Positions 1 through 7,156 of a DNA stretch of 16,191 nucleotides are shown here, in pieces (the stretch's first letter is position 1; every line of letters begins with the position of its first letter). Source of the stretch: JBLHGN01 sp047616325 (GTDB taxonomy: Bacteria > Pseudomonadota > Gammaproteobacteria > Pseudomonadales > Cellvibrionaceae); assembly GCA_047616325.1 (NCBI GenBank), contig JBLHGN010000057.1, positions 1 through 16,191 of the forward strand. The letters run 5' to 3'. Made by a program: the position numbers and the translations under genes. The notes below the pieces were generated by a model. That model worked only from the letters and a program-made list of their open reading frames with translations, was not told where the DNA came from and searched no databases.

Positions 1-197
1 TTTTTTACAGGACAATAGTAATTTTACATATGAAGACACAATACGAAATTAATCGCCATAAAATTTAAAGCCTCACATTCTATGGGAGGTATTGTTTTTT
101 GCCTCACAGTGAGTGGCATTAATTCCTGAACCTTACTTTTTCTTCAGCACCCCTCACGCCTCCTCCCACCTAAATTAGTTTCAAGCTTACGATGCAG

Positions 198-565
198 CTA
201 AATCTGTCGAATATCGCCCAACACGTCACCCGTTGTCACACCAAAAGGCGTCATAACTTGATCCGCGCTCAATGGGCCATGCCGACCATAAAAAACAATT
301 TTAGGTTCCAAGCAATAATCTGTAGTAGCTACAAGCATGCGGTTGTTCCGCACAGCGATACTGCCGGGGATTGTGGCGTGAGCTTTCTTAGTTGGGCAGG
401 CATCAAATATATACAAAGCTTCATTGTTATACCAGCTCAATGCGGATTGATTGGGTACCGTGCCTTCAGCCGCGCTTTAATAATATATTCGAGATCGACT
501 TTTACACCACCATCAGCACTGTTTTTACTCAGTTTGTAAAAGTGTGCGATCAAGTTAAATATAAG
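198..565 (-). pseudogene. Frameshifted remnant of an unidentified gene
   Basis: Two overlapping open frames on the minus strand read like parts of one protein. The first (565-437) contains HFYKLSKNSADGG and VKVDLEYIIKA and then stops. The second (476-198) picks up with EGTVPNQSALSWYNNEALYI and runs through DACPTKK, VFYGRHGPLSADQV and MTPFGVTTGDVLG to a TAG stop. A one-base change around 460-475 would join them into about 110 residues. There is no good start codon or ribosome binding site, so the N-terminus is probably lost. I do not recognise the family. It lies downstream of sctU in the same direction, so it could be a dead accessory or effector gene of the cluster, but that is inference. 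The composition looks coding; the pseudogene call is tentative. Confidence 0.3.
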
Positions 566-758
566 CTAAATTTCATCTAGACCAGAAAATAACCGAGGGG
601 GAGCAATTGTTCGGATTGCTTCTGATATATTACACTCGACTATATTTTTTCCTGCTAGCAATTCATTTGAACGTTTCGGCATTGCTTAGGCGGCCTGCAG
701 GTAAAGTTCATAGCCTACCCTGCAACCAAAGAGACAATGCACTTTAAGCCGTAAAAAG

Positions 759-779
759 CCATAAACCATAAACCATAAA
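759..779. repeat. Three tandem copies of CCATAAA
   Basis: The heptamer CCATAAA occurs three times in a row in the non-coding stretch downstream of sctU. It is flanked by similar GTAAAAAGCC and AAAAAGCC strings. No function is evident, and it does not form a terminator hairpin. Confidence 0.6.
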
Positions 780-843
780 AAGCCAACCAATATGGGCTAC
801 ATACAGCAAAGAAAACACAACATTCACGGCAAGAAACGGCAAA

Positions 844-1896
844 TTAGGCGCCGTCTTTTTTGGATAAGGCGTCTACCACGAGGGGGGCGATTTCTCCGAT
901 AACATCCGCGGAGATGTAGCTGTCAACGGCAGTTTCTTTCCATATTTTTTTAAATAATTCCTCATCTTCGTAAACCGGAATGTCATATTTTTTAGACATA
1001 GTTTCAATTTTTCGCGCAGCTTCATCTTGCTGCTTGATTGTAACCATAGGTAAGGGATCTATACCCCTAGTATACTTTATCCCGAGCATTCGATTATTTA
1101 ACTTTATGATAAGACACAAATCTTTCACAAGCATATTGATGTCAGAATTTGACAGTTCTTTCTGCAACTGCTTTCGTTTTCCTTTAATGTGAGGGTCACC
1201 GTCACTATTTTTCCTTTCTTTTTTGATGTCCTCAAGCGACATCATTTGATCTTTCATAAACTGATATTTCTGAAATGCGACGTCGAGCAGGGCTATAACC
1301 ATAAAAGAAAGTAATGCTACAATGGACAGCTGTGCAACAATTTTCTGAGCCAAATAAATCGCGCAGTAAACATCGCAATAGTGAATTCTTAGAATGTCTT
1401 CTATATTCCCATAAAACACCAATATTATAATGCAAACCAGAAGAATAAGCTTTACAAACGATTTCACAAATTCCATAAAGTTCTTTAGTCCGAAAATTCG
1501 CTTAATGCCACCCATAAGACTTATTCTTTCTAACTTTGGCATTATTTGGTCTGGAGCAAATAGCATGCCAATTTGCATCACATTTCCCAATATTGACGCC
1601 ACAGCAGAGGCGCAAATTAAAGGGAGAATCACTTGTAAAAAAATCGATATGCTGTGATCTATGAGCTGCGACAATGCTTGATCAAAATCTATACTCACTG
1701 AGTTTGTCACATTAATTGTGAATTCAGTAATCAACTTTAGTGTTATGTCCCATCGAAGCCAAAAAACTAAAAATACCGCTATCAAGCTAAGGTTCGTGGT
1801 GACGTCCTTACTTTTCGATACTTGGCCTTTTTTTCTCGCATCCTTGAGTTTTTTTGGCGTCGGCTGTTCGGTATTTTGGCTTTTATCGTCTGACAT
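844..1896 (-). CDS. sctU: T3SS export apparatus switch protein SctU, NPTH motif missing
   Basis: This is the YscU/FlhB family protein of the inner-membrane export apparatus. In relatives it cleaves itself in an NPTH loop, which changes substrate specificity. The 350-residue length is normal. The N-terminus (DKSQNTEQPTPKKLKDARKK) is the family signature. Hydrophobic segments lie near 33-48, 85-110, 145-165 and 185-207, followed by the conserved linker with GDPHIKGKR (233-241). The cytosolic domain follows to the end and includes YTRGIDPLPMVTIK (275-288), which aligns with YscU without gaps. On that alignment the four NPTH positions are KLNN (265-268), so both the catalytic Asn and the Pro are absent and the usual self-cleavage should not occur. 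The gene overlaps the sctT stop codon by one base (TAATG) and is the last gene of the cluster. The family is certain; the effect of the motif loss is inferred. Confidence 0.95.
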   Translation of the reverse strand: MSDDKSQNTEQPTPKKLKDARKKGQVSKSKDVTTNLSLIAVFLVFWLRWDITLKLITEFTINVTNSVSIDFDQALSQLIDHSISIFLQVILPLICASAVASILGNVMQIGMLFAPDQIMPKLERISLMGGIKRIFGLKNFMEFVKSFVKLILLVCIIILVFYGNIEDILRIHYCDVYCAIYLAQKIVAQLSIVALLSFMVIALLDVAFQKYQFMKDQMMSLEDIKKERKNSDGDPHIKGKRKQLQKELSNSDINMLVKDLCLIIKLNNRMLGIKYTRGIDPLPMVTIKQQDEAARKIETMSKKYDIPVYEDEELFKKIWKETAVDSYISADVIGEIAPLVVDALSKKDGA

Positions 1897-2690
1897 TAAA
1901 ACAAACTACCGAAATCAACTATGATTGAATAGAGTTTCAAAAAGTGTGCTTCAAAATACCCTGAGATGGAGTAGATGTAGACAATCAAGAGAAATGTCGC
2001 GCACATACTCTTTATTGGCATACTGAGGAAAAATACGTTTATCTGTGGCACAAAGCGATTTAACAGCCCCATCGATAAGTCAATTAAAAACAATAGAATT
2101 GTTACGGGCGCTGCGATCAAAACGATTGCGTATAAAAACCACTGGAACTGATCAAAAATAAAGTCCAAACTTCTCAAGCTTAACGTTGGAAGTGGCGAAA
2201 TTATAGGCCATATTTCATGGCTATAATAGAGACTTTTCAGCATTACAAGAAAGCCACCAGACACAAAAAACAACGCTGCAATGCTCAAAACAAAAAGCAC
2301 GCCCATTGGGGACGTTTGCATGCCGGTAATGCTCAGCATCGTAGCGCCTGAAGATGACCCACGCTGCCTATCTATAACGAACCCAACACCTGTGATCGCC
2401 CAAAACGGAAGGGAAAAGAAAAAGCCAAGTATTAAGCCAACAAAAACTTCCTTTATAGCAAGGATAATTCCAGCGGCTATACCTATTCCGCCAGAGGGGA
2501 TTTGCACATAGATAACGGGGAAAAGCACCATCAATAGAGCAATAGCTAAGGAATATCTAAAAACAGTACTAAAGATCATCTCTGAAGAGAGCACCGGTAG
2601 CACATATAAAACCATCATAATTCGGGGAAGACCTAGAATTAAAGTGGTTAGTGCACGAAAAAAATCATCTGTCATGGTCGTTAAATTCAA
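1896..2690 (-). CDS. sctT: T3SS export apparatus protein SctT
   Basis: SctT (YscT/FliR family) is a multi-pass inner-membrane protein that forms part of the export gate with SctR and SctS. The 264-residue protein is almost wholly hydrophobic and matches the family through LPRIMMVLYVLPVLSSEM near the start, the GFFFSLPFWAITGVGFVIDRQRGSS segment (about 88-112; the D-RG-SS core is typical) and the IDLSMGLLNRFVPQINVFF region (about 202-220). The longest frame starts with TTG at 2690, whose TTGA overlaps the sctS stop. The ATG at 2675 (MTDDFFRAL) is an alternative start; neither has a strong ribosome binding site, so translational coupling to sctS is likely. Placement between sctS and sctU is the standard order. 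Confidence 0.95.
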   Translation of the reverse strand: MNLTTMTDDFFRALTTLILGLPRIMMVLYVLPVLSSEMIFSTVFRYSLAIALLMVLFPVIYVQIPSGGIGIAAGIILAIKEVFVGLILGFFFSLPFWAITGVGFVIDRQRGSSSGATMLSITGMQTSPMGVLFVLSIAALFFVSGGFLVMLKSLYYSHEIWPIISPLPTLSLRSLDFIFDQFQWFLYAIVLIAAPVTILLFLIDLSMGLLNRFVPQINVFFLSMPIKSMCATFLLIVYIYSISGYFEAHFLKLYSIIVDFGSLF

Positions 2691-2956
2691 ACACCCGAGT
2701 GGGCTATTTTATCAAAAACAATTATTGTAAACTTATAAAGTTCAATGCCCATCCACCGAACACTTAGCCCCAACGCGATCATGCTGCCGACAAGCTTTAA
2801 TGCGAAAGAAATTGTCTGATCTTGTATTTGTGTTAATCCTTGAAGGAGTCCCACAGACAGCCCTATCACCGCCCCGGTCAATACTGTCGGCATAGACAAA
2901 ATTAAAATAAGTTTTAGTGTTTCAGAAGCCAAATAGATTATGTCAGGTGAATTCAT
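2687..2956 (-). CDS. sctS: T3SS export apparatus protein SctS
   Basis: SctS (YscS/FliQ family) is a small two-helix inner-membrane protein of the export gate. The 89 residues match the usual length. Two hydrophobic segments (about 13-38 and 50-70) surround the conserved loop with QGLTQIQDQTISFALKL (39-55), the hallmark of FliQ/SctS. The gene lies 22 bases after sctR and its stop overlaps the putative TTG start of sctT, so R, S, T and U are probably translated from one message. Confidence 0.96.
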   Translation of the reverse strand: MNSPDIIYLASETLKLILILSMPTVLTGAVIGLSVGLLQGLTQIQDQTISFALKLVGSMIALGLSVRWMGIELYKFTIIVFDKIAHSGV

Positions 2957-2978
2957 GATTGCATTGCTTCTTTTTCGG

Positions 2979-3644
2979 TTAATTGTAGCTCAGTATTAGT
3001 CCGTGAAGCAGCCTGCTCCACCCGTCAACCAAGACAAATAACAGCAACTTAAACGGGGCAGATATAGTCATCGGAGATACCATCATCATACCTAAGGCCA
3101 ACAAAATATTTGACACTATCATATCAATAACGATAAAAGGTAGATAGATTAAGAAGCCCACCTCAAACGCACTTTTTAATTGGGTTGCCGTAAAAGCCGG
3201 TATAGCAACTAGCAAATGTCGCTCTGTAAGTTCTTCGGCTTGTTTTTGTGGCCACATTTTTTTAGCAGTATCCATAAAAAACAATCGCTCACGAGAACTG
3301 GAGTGTGTAATTAAAAACTCTCGCAACGGCTCACTGCTTTTCATGGCCGCCGGAAAAATTCTCTTATCCCGTAGGTTGTTGAGGTCAATATTGTATTGCG
3401 AAAAGTTTTCCGACATTTGAATCCCAACGGGAGCCATGATGTATATAGTCAATATGAGCGCCAAAGCATTGATTGCCATGTTGGGGGGTACTTCTTGAAG
3501 ACCTAAAGCGCTTTTGGTGATATGAAGTACTACAACGATCTTTAAAAATGAAGTTGCAATCACCATGAAAGCGGTAAAAAGCGCTCCGACAACAAGCAAT
3601 ATGAAAAAAAGTGGGAAACTGGGGAGCTTATCTAGATGTTCCAT
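2979..3644 (-). CDS. sctR: T3SS export apparatus protein SctR
   Basis: SctR (YscR/FliP family) forms the core of the helical export gate with SctS and SctT. The protein has 221 residues, the usual size. Visible landmarks are the first membrane segment (about 10-38), the family motif TSFLKIVVVL (31-40), LGLQEVPPNMAINALALILT (47-66) and the C-terminal pair of membrane segments with GFLIYLPFIVIDMIVSNIL and GMMMVSPMTIS. The start overlaps the end of sctQ by 17 bases, which points to coupled translation. No key residue appears altered. Confidence 0.97.
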   Translation of the reverse strand: MEHLDKLPSFPLFFILLVVGALFTAFMVIATSFLKIVVVLHITKSALGLQEVPPNMAINALALILTIYIMAPVGIQMSENFSQYNIDLNNLRDKRIFPAAMKSSEPLREFLITHSSSRERLFFMDTAKKMWPQKQAEELTERHLLVAIPAFTATQLKSAFEVGFLIYLPFIVIDMIVSNILLALGMMMVSPMTISAPFKLLLFVLVDGWSRLLHGLILSYN

Positions 3645-3960
3645 TACCCAACTCCACTATTCTTACACCTACGCTATCACCCACTTCAACCAGCTCTCCT
3701 ATCGCAACGCACTCCCCTGCCGAACGAATACTTACTAGTTTTTCTAGCTGATGATCCAACTTAAAAACATACCCTTTTCCCATAGTCTCCAATGTTTTTA
3801 TGTCGATGTTTAAAGTACCAACATCGAAAGATAGATTCACCTCCAATGCATTAAGTGGGCTGCCCCTTTTTTGGCGACCAGTAGCCCCATCTAGCTCCTT
3901 CCCTTTATACCTACCCAACTCTTTCTCTTTAGGCCTACTTAAGAATGGTTTTCTACTCAT
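3628..3960 (-). CDS. SctQ-C, probable internally initiated short form of SctQ
   Basis: An in-frame ATG at 3960 (Met313 of SctQ) is preceded by TCTGGAG and a 6-base spacer, a better ribosome binding site than that of full-length sctQ. Initiation here gives 110 residues: the charged linker plus the complete C-terminal SPOA domain. Several characterised injectisomes (YscQ, SpaO) make such a C-terminal fragment from an internal start, and it joins full-length SctQ in the sorting platform. The site is seen in the sequence; its use is inferred from those homologues. Confidence 0.6.
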   Translation of the reverse strand: MSRKPFLSRPKEKELGRYKGKELDGATGRQKRGSPLNALEVNLSFDVGTLNIDIKTLETMGKGYVFKLDHQLEKLVSIRSAGECVAIGELVEVGDSVGVRIVELGNGTSR

Positions 3961-4896
3961 TGTTAACTCCAGATTTTTGTCTAATTTTACCGATCCGTCC
4001 CGCAAAATTCCTTGGGTTGTATAATTGTTTGCTACATTAATAGTTATTTCAAGATCCACCGTAGAAGGCAATTGCTCAAGTACCAATATGTCGCCGACGT
4101 GAAGGGAGTCCCAGTCGATTTTGGTAAGGTCGATTTTAGCAAATTCGAATATTACCGGGACTGGGAAGTCACTCCAATGTCTGGATTTTGGCTTCGCGCT
4201 CACACTTTTGTCGGTATCAATATCAATGTTTTTTAGCACATTAGATAGGATGCTATTCACTTCATTATTTGAATGTATAGCAAAGTGACCCAATGCATTT
4301 TGGCCATTTACTGCCGAAAATATCCAACTTTTTGGGATTCTCGTTGGGTTCATAATAACTTTATTAACAGCTATTCTAGCGTTTAGCGCTTGCTCCCCTA
4401 TAGAGATGAAATCGACTATTGCCGCCTCAGCAGCGGCCAGTAGGAGGAGATCTGGAAGGTCATGAAGGTTTTCTACTGGCAATATTTCTGCAAAGATATT
4501 TTTAGCGAGAAGGTGATCAATTGCGACTGCTGCACTTACATCGTTCAACATAAACTCGATCACCAGGGCAGGGCTAAAATCATCTAGGTCATTATCATTG
4601 ACAAAAGTAAGTCCAAAAAAAGCGTGATTAGCGGGGAGATTAGCTCGAAATATATATTGTCCAAGCGCATTGGCTATCGTCATTTCATCATCGCTAAACC
4701 TATTTATACCTAGCCGTCGAAGCTTACGTGTCGGGTCGGAATAATTCAGGTCAATGCTTTCGCGTGATGTAGCTAAGCCATTTTCCGGACTTGGAGTTGG
4801 CGATACTTTTGCTCGGTCAGCAAGTACCGCTGCTGCGATTATCTCGGGCTCTAAATTTTCACGCATCATCGTCGTAACCAATTTGTACTGCAACAT
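3628..4896 (-). CDS. sctQ: T3SS sorting platform (C-ring) protein SctQ
   Basis: SctQ (YscQ/SpaO; FliM/FliN-like) builds the cytoplasmic pods that receive substrates with SctK, SctL and SctN. The 422-residue protein has a poorly conserved N-terminal part, a first SPOA-like region around 242-315 (DSLHVGDILVLEQLPS) and a second, clearer SPOA domain at 348-416 (LSFDVGTLNIDIKTLETMGK, then GELVEVGDSVGVRIVEL). The residues between (316-347) are a charged linker rich in Lys and Gly. The start at 4896 has only a weak ribosome binding site; ATG codons at 4869 and 4866 are alternatives. The end overlaps sctR. It follows a long gap after sctO and may therefore have its own promoter. Confidence 0.93.
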   Translation of the reverse strand: MLQYKLVTTMMRENLEPEIIAAAVLADRAKVSPTPSPENGLATSRESIDLNYSDPTRKLRRLGINRFSDDEMTIANALGQYIFRANLPANHAFFGLTFVNDNDLDDFSPALVIEFMLNDVSAAVAIDHLLAKNIFAEILPVENLHDLPDLLLLAAAEAAIVDFISIGEQALNARIAVNKVIMNPTRIPKSWIFSAVNGQNALGHFAIHSNNEVNSILSNVLKNIDIDTDKSVSAKPKSRHWSDFPVPVIFEFAKIDLTKIDWDSLHVGDILVLEQLPSTVDLEITINVANNYTTQGILRDGSVKLDKNLELTMSRKPFLSRPKEKELGRYKGKELDGATGRQKRGSPLNALEVNLSFDVGTLNIDIKTLETMGKGYVFKLDHQLEKLVSIRSAGECVAIGELVEVGDSVGVRIVELGNGTSR

Positions 4897-4909
4897 AGTT
4901 CAGTGAACT
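4897..4909. promoter_or_regulatory. Perfect 13-base palindrome at the sctQ start
   Basis: AGTTCAGTGAACT (6-base arms, single central G) lies directly against the sctQ ATG and covers the place where a ribosome binding site would be. It could be an operator or a small hairpin that limits translation. Its short length makes chance a real alternative. Confidence 0.3.
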
Positions 4910-5001
4910 TACTCGGTATGCGTCAAAAACATCTCGTTTCTGAACGTTTTAGCTAAGTCTAGTGTAGCGAGTAACTATAGTTGTGCCAATTAGTCTGGCG
5001 A

Positions 5002-5021
5002 ACTATTACTTTAGTAATAGT
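5002..5021. promoter_or_regulatory. Inverted repeat in the sctO-sctQ gap, possible operator
   Basis: ACTATTACTTTAGTAATAGT has two perfect 9-base arms around a central TT. It is of operator size and lies about 105 bases upstream of sctQ. Its centre, TACTTTAGTA, recurs in the palindrome upstream of sctJ at 12857-12870, which suggests a shared regulator site. No regulator can be named. Confidence 0.35.
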
Positions 5022-5327
5022 GACTGAGTCGTAAACAACGTAGGCGCGTCACTTAAAAAGACGCGGATTCTGATGGGAAAATGGGGTGCACCAATTACCG
5101 CACACTTTGAAATATGTAGAAATATCAGAGGTTTGCAGATTGATCAACACTTATCGAGGTTAAGCATTCTTAGGGATCGCCACTGGCGCGGCATTACTTA
5201 TTGTTTTCTTAAAATTTTTTATGACACTTGTTAATATATCCGATCATCCGTCCATAATTGAAGCAAGCTGCGGGTAAATTAGACTCTCAGTAATTAAAAA
5301 AAACTGCATATTTACCGTAAACGGCCT

Positions 5328-5834
5328 TTAACCAAACTCAAGTTCATCAAAAGGTCCTTTTACCACCCTCTTCGTAATAGAAAACTCATCAAGAACATCC
5401 TCTTCGTCTCGCTCTTGTTGTTGTTTTTCCTCTAAATCATAAATTTGCATGTGTTGCCTAAGTTTCTCGCTTGCCTTTTTGGCGTTGTCAAGCTGTTTTT
5501 TGGCGTCAGTAAGTTCATCTTCGGCTTTACAGCACAGCTCTTTTTGCCCATCAATCTCAGCATTGAATTCGTGTTGGTTTATACCGGACGTGTAAACTTG
5601 GTCGCGGTACTGTGCCAGGTCTGATACTTTGATTTGCTGCAACTCTACCTGCCTAAACAGTGCTTCTTGCCGCGCGGTGCAATCGTTCCGAAAATCATTG
5701 AGCGTTTTAATCTTTTCTTGCAACTGGTCTTTAGAAGTGTTGTATTCACGACGCATCTCGGCAAGGTGCAATTCCGCTTTTTCTTCGGCTAGGCTGCGAG
5801 CTTTAATCAGGACTTCTAAGGCTTTTTTGCTCAT
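5328..5834 (-). CDS. sctO: T3SS ATPase stalk protein SctO
   Basis: SctO (YscO/InvI; functional counterpart of FliJ) is a coiled-coil hairpin that sits in the SctN hexamer and links it to the SctV ring. The 168 residues are almost entirely charged heptad-like helix (about 8-75 and 88-140), with an EKQQQERDEEDVLDEF acidic patch near 137-152 and a short tail. The family is poorly conserved, so the call rests on size, coiled-coil character and position. The start ATG overlaps the sctN stop (ATGA), a tight coupling typical of sctN-sctO. Confidence 0.88.
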   Translation of the reverse strand: MSKKALEVLIKARSLAEEKAELHLAEMRREYNTSKDQLQEKIKTLNDFRNDCTARQEALFRQVELQQIKVSDLAQYRDQVYTSGINQHEFNAEIDGQKELCCKAEDELTDAKKQLDNAKKASEKLRQHMQIYDLEEKQQQERDEEDVLDEFSITKRVVKGPFDELEFG

Positions 5835-7156
5835 TTTACAACCTCATTAAGTAATGTAATTGTTTGATCTAACGAGTAATATTCCTTCATGTCTTGCGTA
5901 AGAAAACGCTTAATACTGTCAATTTTTTCTAAAGCTATGTCGCTTTCTGCATCGGCGCCCACCTTGTATTCCCCCATTTTCACAAGAAACTCAATTTCTT
6001 TGTATTTTGAGAGTAAGCGACGCACATTACTGGCGTTGGCTTTATGGGCGGGGTTCACGATGGCATCCATGATACGGCTCAAACTTCCCAGCACATCAAT
6101 GGCGGGGTATTGGTTACTCGCTGCAATGTCCCGCGACAAAATAATATGCCCATCCACAATAGAGCGCACCTCATCGGCAACCGGTTCGTTGACGTCATCC
6201 GCCTCCATCAACACAGTATAAAGGGCCGTGATTGAACCGCGATCGGACTGGCCAGCCCTCTCTAATAGCGCCTGCAATGAGGAAAACACAGATGGAGGAA
6301 AGCCGCGTCGCGTTGGTGCCTCCCCTGCCGCTAGGCCTATCTCCCGTAAAGAACGTGCATAGCGCGTTAAAGAATCCATTAGCAGCAGCACGCTCAGCCC
6401 CTGCTCACGAAAATACTCGGCGATGGTAGTCGCGACTTCCGCAGCACGGGCTCTCTGCATGGCTGGCTTGTCGGCTGTGGCAACGACCGTGATAATTTTT
6501 CTGCCTTTGTGGTCACCAAGTTGATCATCAAGAAATTCGCGAACCTCGCGCCCTCGCTCGCCAATTAAGGCCACTACGGTAATATCCACCTCGGCATATT
6601 TGGTAAGCATGCCTAACAAACTACTTTTGCCGACCCCCGCCGCCGCAAAAATCCCTAAACGCTGCCCCTCTCCGCAAGTAATAAGGGCATCAACAGCCTT
6701 CACACCGAGCCCGAGAGGCTTGGAAATCTTCTTGCGAAGCAAGGGATCGGGTGCATTTCGACACACCGGATATAGTTCTGTTGAAAGCAATGGGCCTTTT
6801 TCGGCAGCGTCTAGAGGCTGCCCCAGCCCGTCGAGCACACGACCAACTAACTCATGCCCCACTTGTATACAGTGACTGTGGCCACTAGGGATAACCGCCG
6901 TGTGCACCGAAAGCCCGCGTATTTCAGTTAGTGGTGTAAGCAATACAGTGCCTTTAGCAAAGCCAATGACTTCAGCGTGTACTTCGGTATTACTCCCCGG
7001 AACCTGTAGCAAGCATACTTCACCCATTTTAGCTTGGGGAACCACTGCGTGAATAACGCTTCCCAAAACTTGAGTTACACGGCCGCAAGGCTGAACTAAT
7101 TGAGTATCGGCAAGTTCGGAACGCATGAGGTCAGTAATATACCCAAATGCACTCAT
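5831..7156 (-). CDS. sctN: T3SS ATPase SctN
   Basis: SctN (YscN/FliI family, related to the F1 ATPase beta subunit) strips chaperones from substrates and unfolds them at the inner-membrane base. The 441-residue protein has the beta-barrel N-terminal domain (about 20-95), then VGRVLDGLGQPLD (104-116), the P-loop AAAGVGKSS (171-179), the GERGREVREF segment (199-208), Walker B LLLMDSLTRYA (257-267) and the RRGFPPSVFSSL loop (283-294). All motifs expected of an active enzyme are present. Its start overlaps the sctV stop (ATGA) and its stop overlaps the sctO start. Base composition is visibly richer in G+C than in the flanking sctU or sctJ genes. Confidence 0.97.
   Translation of the reverse strand: MSAFGYITDLMRSELADTQLVQPCGRVTQVLGSVIHAVVPQAKMGEVCLLQVPGSNTEVHAEVIGFAKGTVLLTPLTEIRGLSVHTAVIPSGHSHCIQVGHELVGRVLDGLGQPLDAAEKGPLLSTELYPVCRNAPDPLLRKKISKPLGLGVKAVDALITCGEGQRLGIFAAAGVGKSSLLGMLTKYAEVDITVVALIGERGREVREFLDDQLGDHKGRKIITVVATADKPAMQRARAAEVATTIAEYFREQGLSVLLLMDSLTRYARSLREIGLAAGEAPTRRGFPPSVFSSLQALLERAGQSDRGSITALYTVLMEADDVNEPVADEVRSIVDGHIILSRDIAASNQYPAIDVLGSLSRIMDAIVNPAHKANASNVRRLLSKYKEIEFLVKMGEYKVGADAESDIALEKIDSIKRFLTQDMKEYYSLDQTITLLNEVVK

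Larger units (their letters stand above)
4897..5327. other. 431-base gap between sctO and sctQ, no gene seen
   Basis: No open frame of useful length exists here on either strand. In most injectisome clusters sctP (needle-length ruler) occupies this position. No recognisable SctP remnant can be read, though that protein is poorly conserved and low in complexity. The stretch holds a 20-base near-palindrome at 5002-5021 and the palindrome touching the sctQ start. It is probably a promoter or leader region for the sctQRSTU genes, or the scar of a deleted gene. Confidence 0.6.

Noticed and set aside
566..843. Rho-independent terminator after sctU
   Set aside because: No GC-rich stem followed by a T run is visible on the minus strand.
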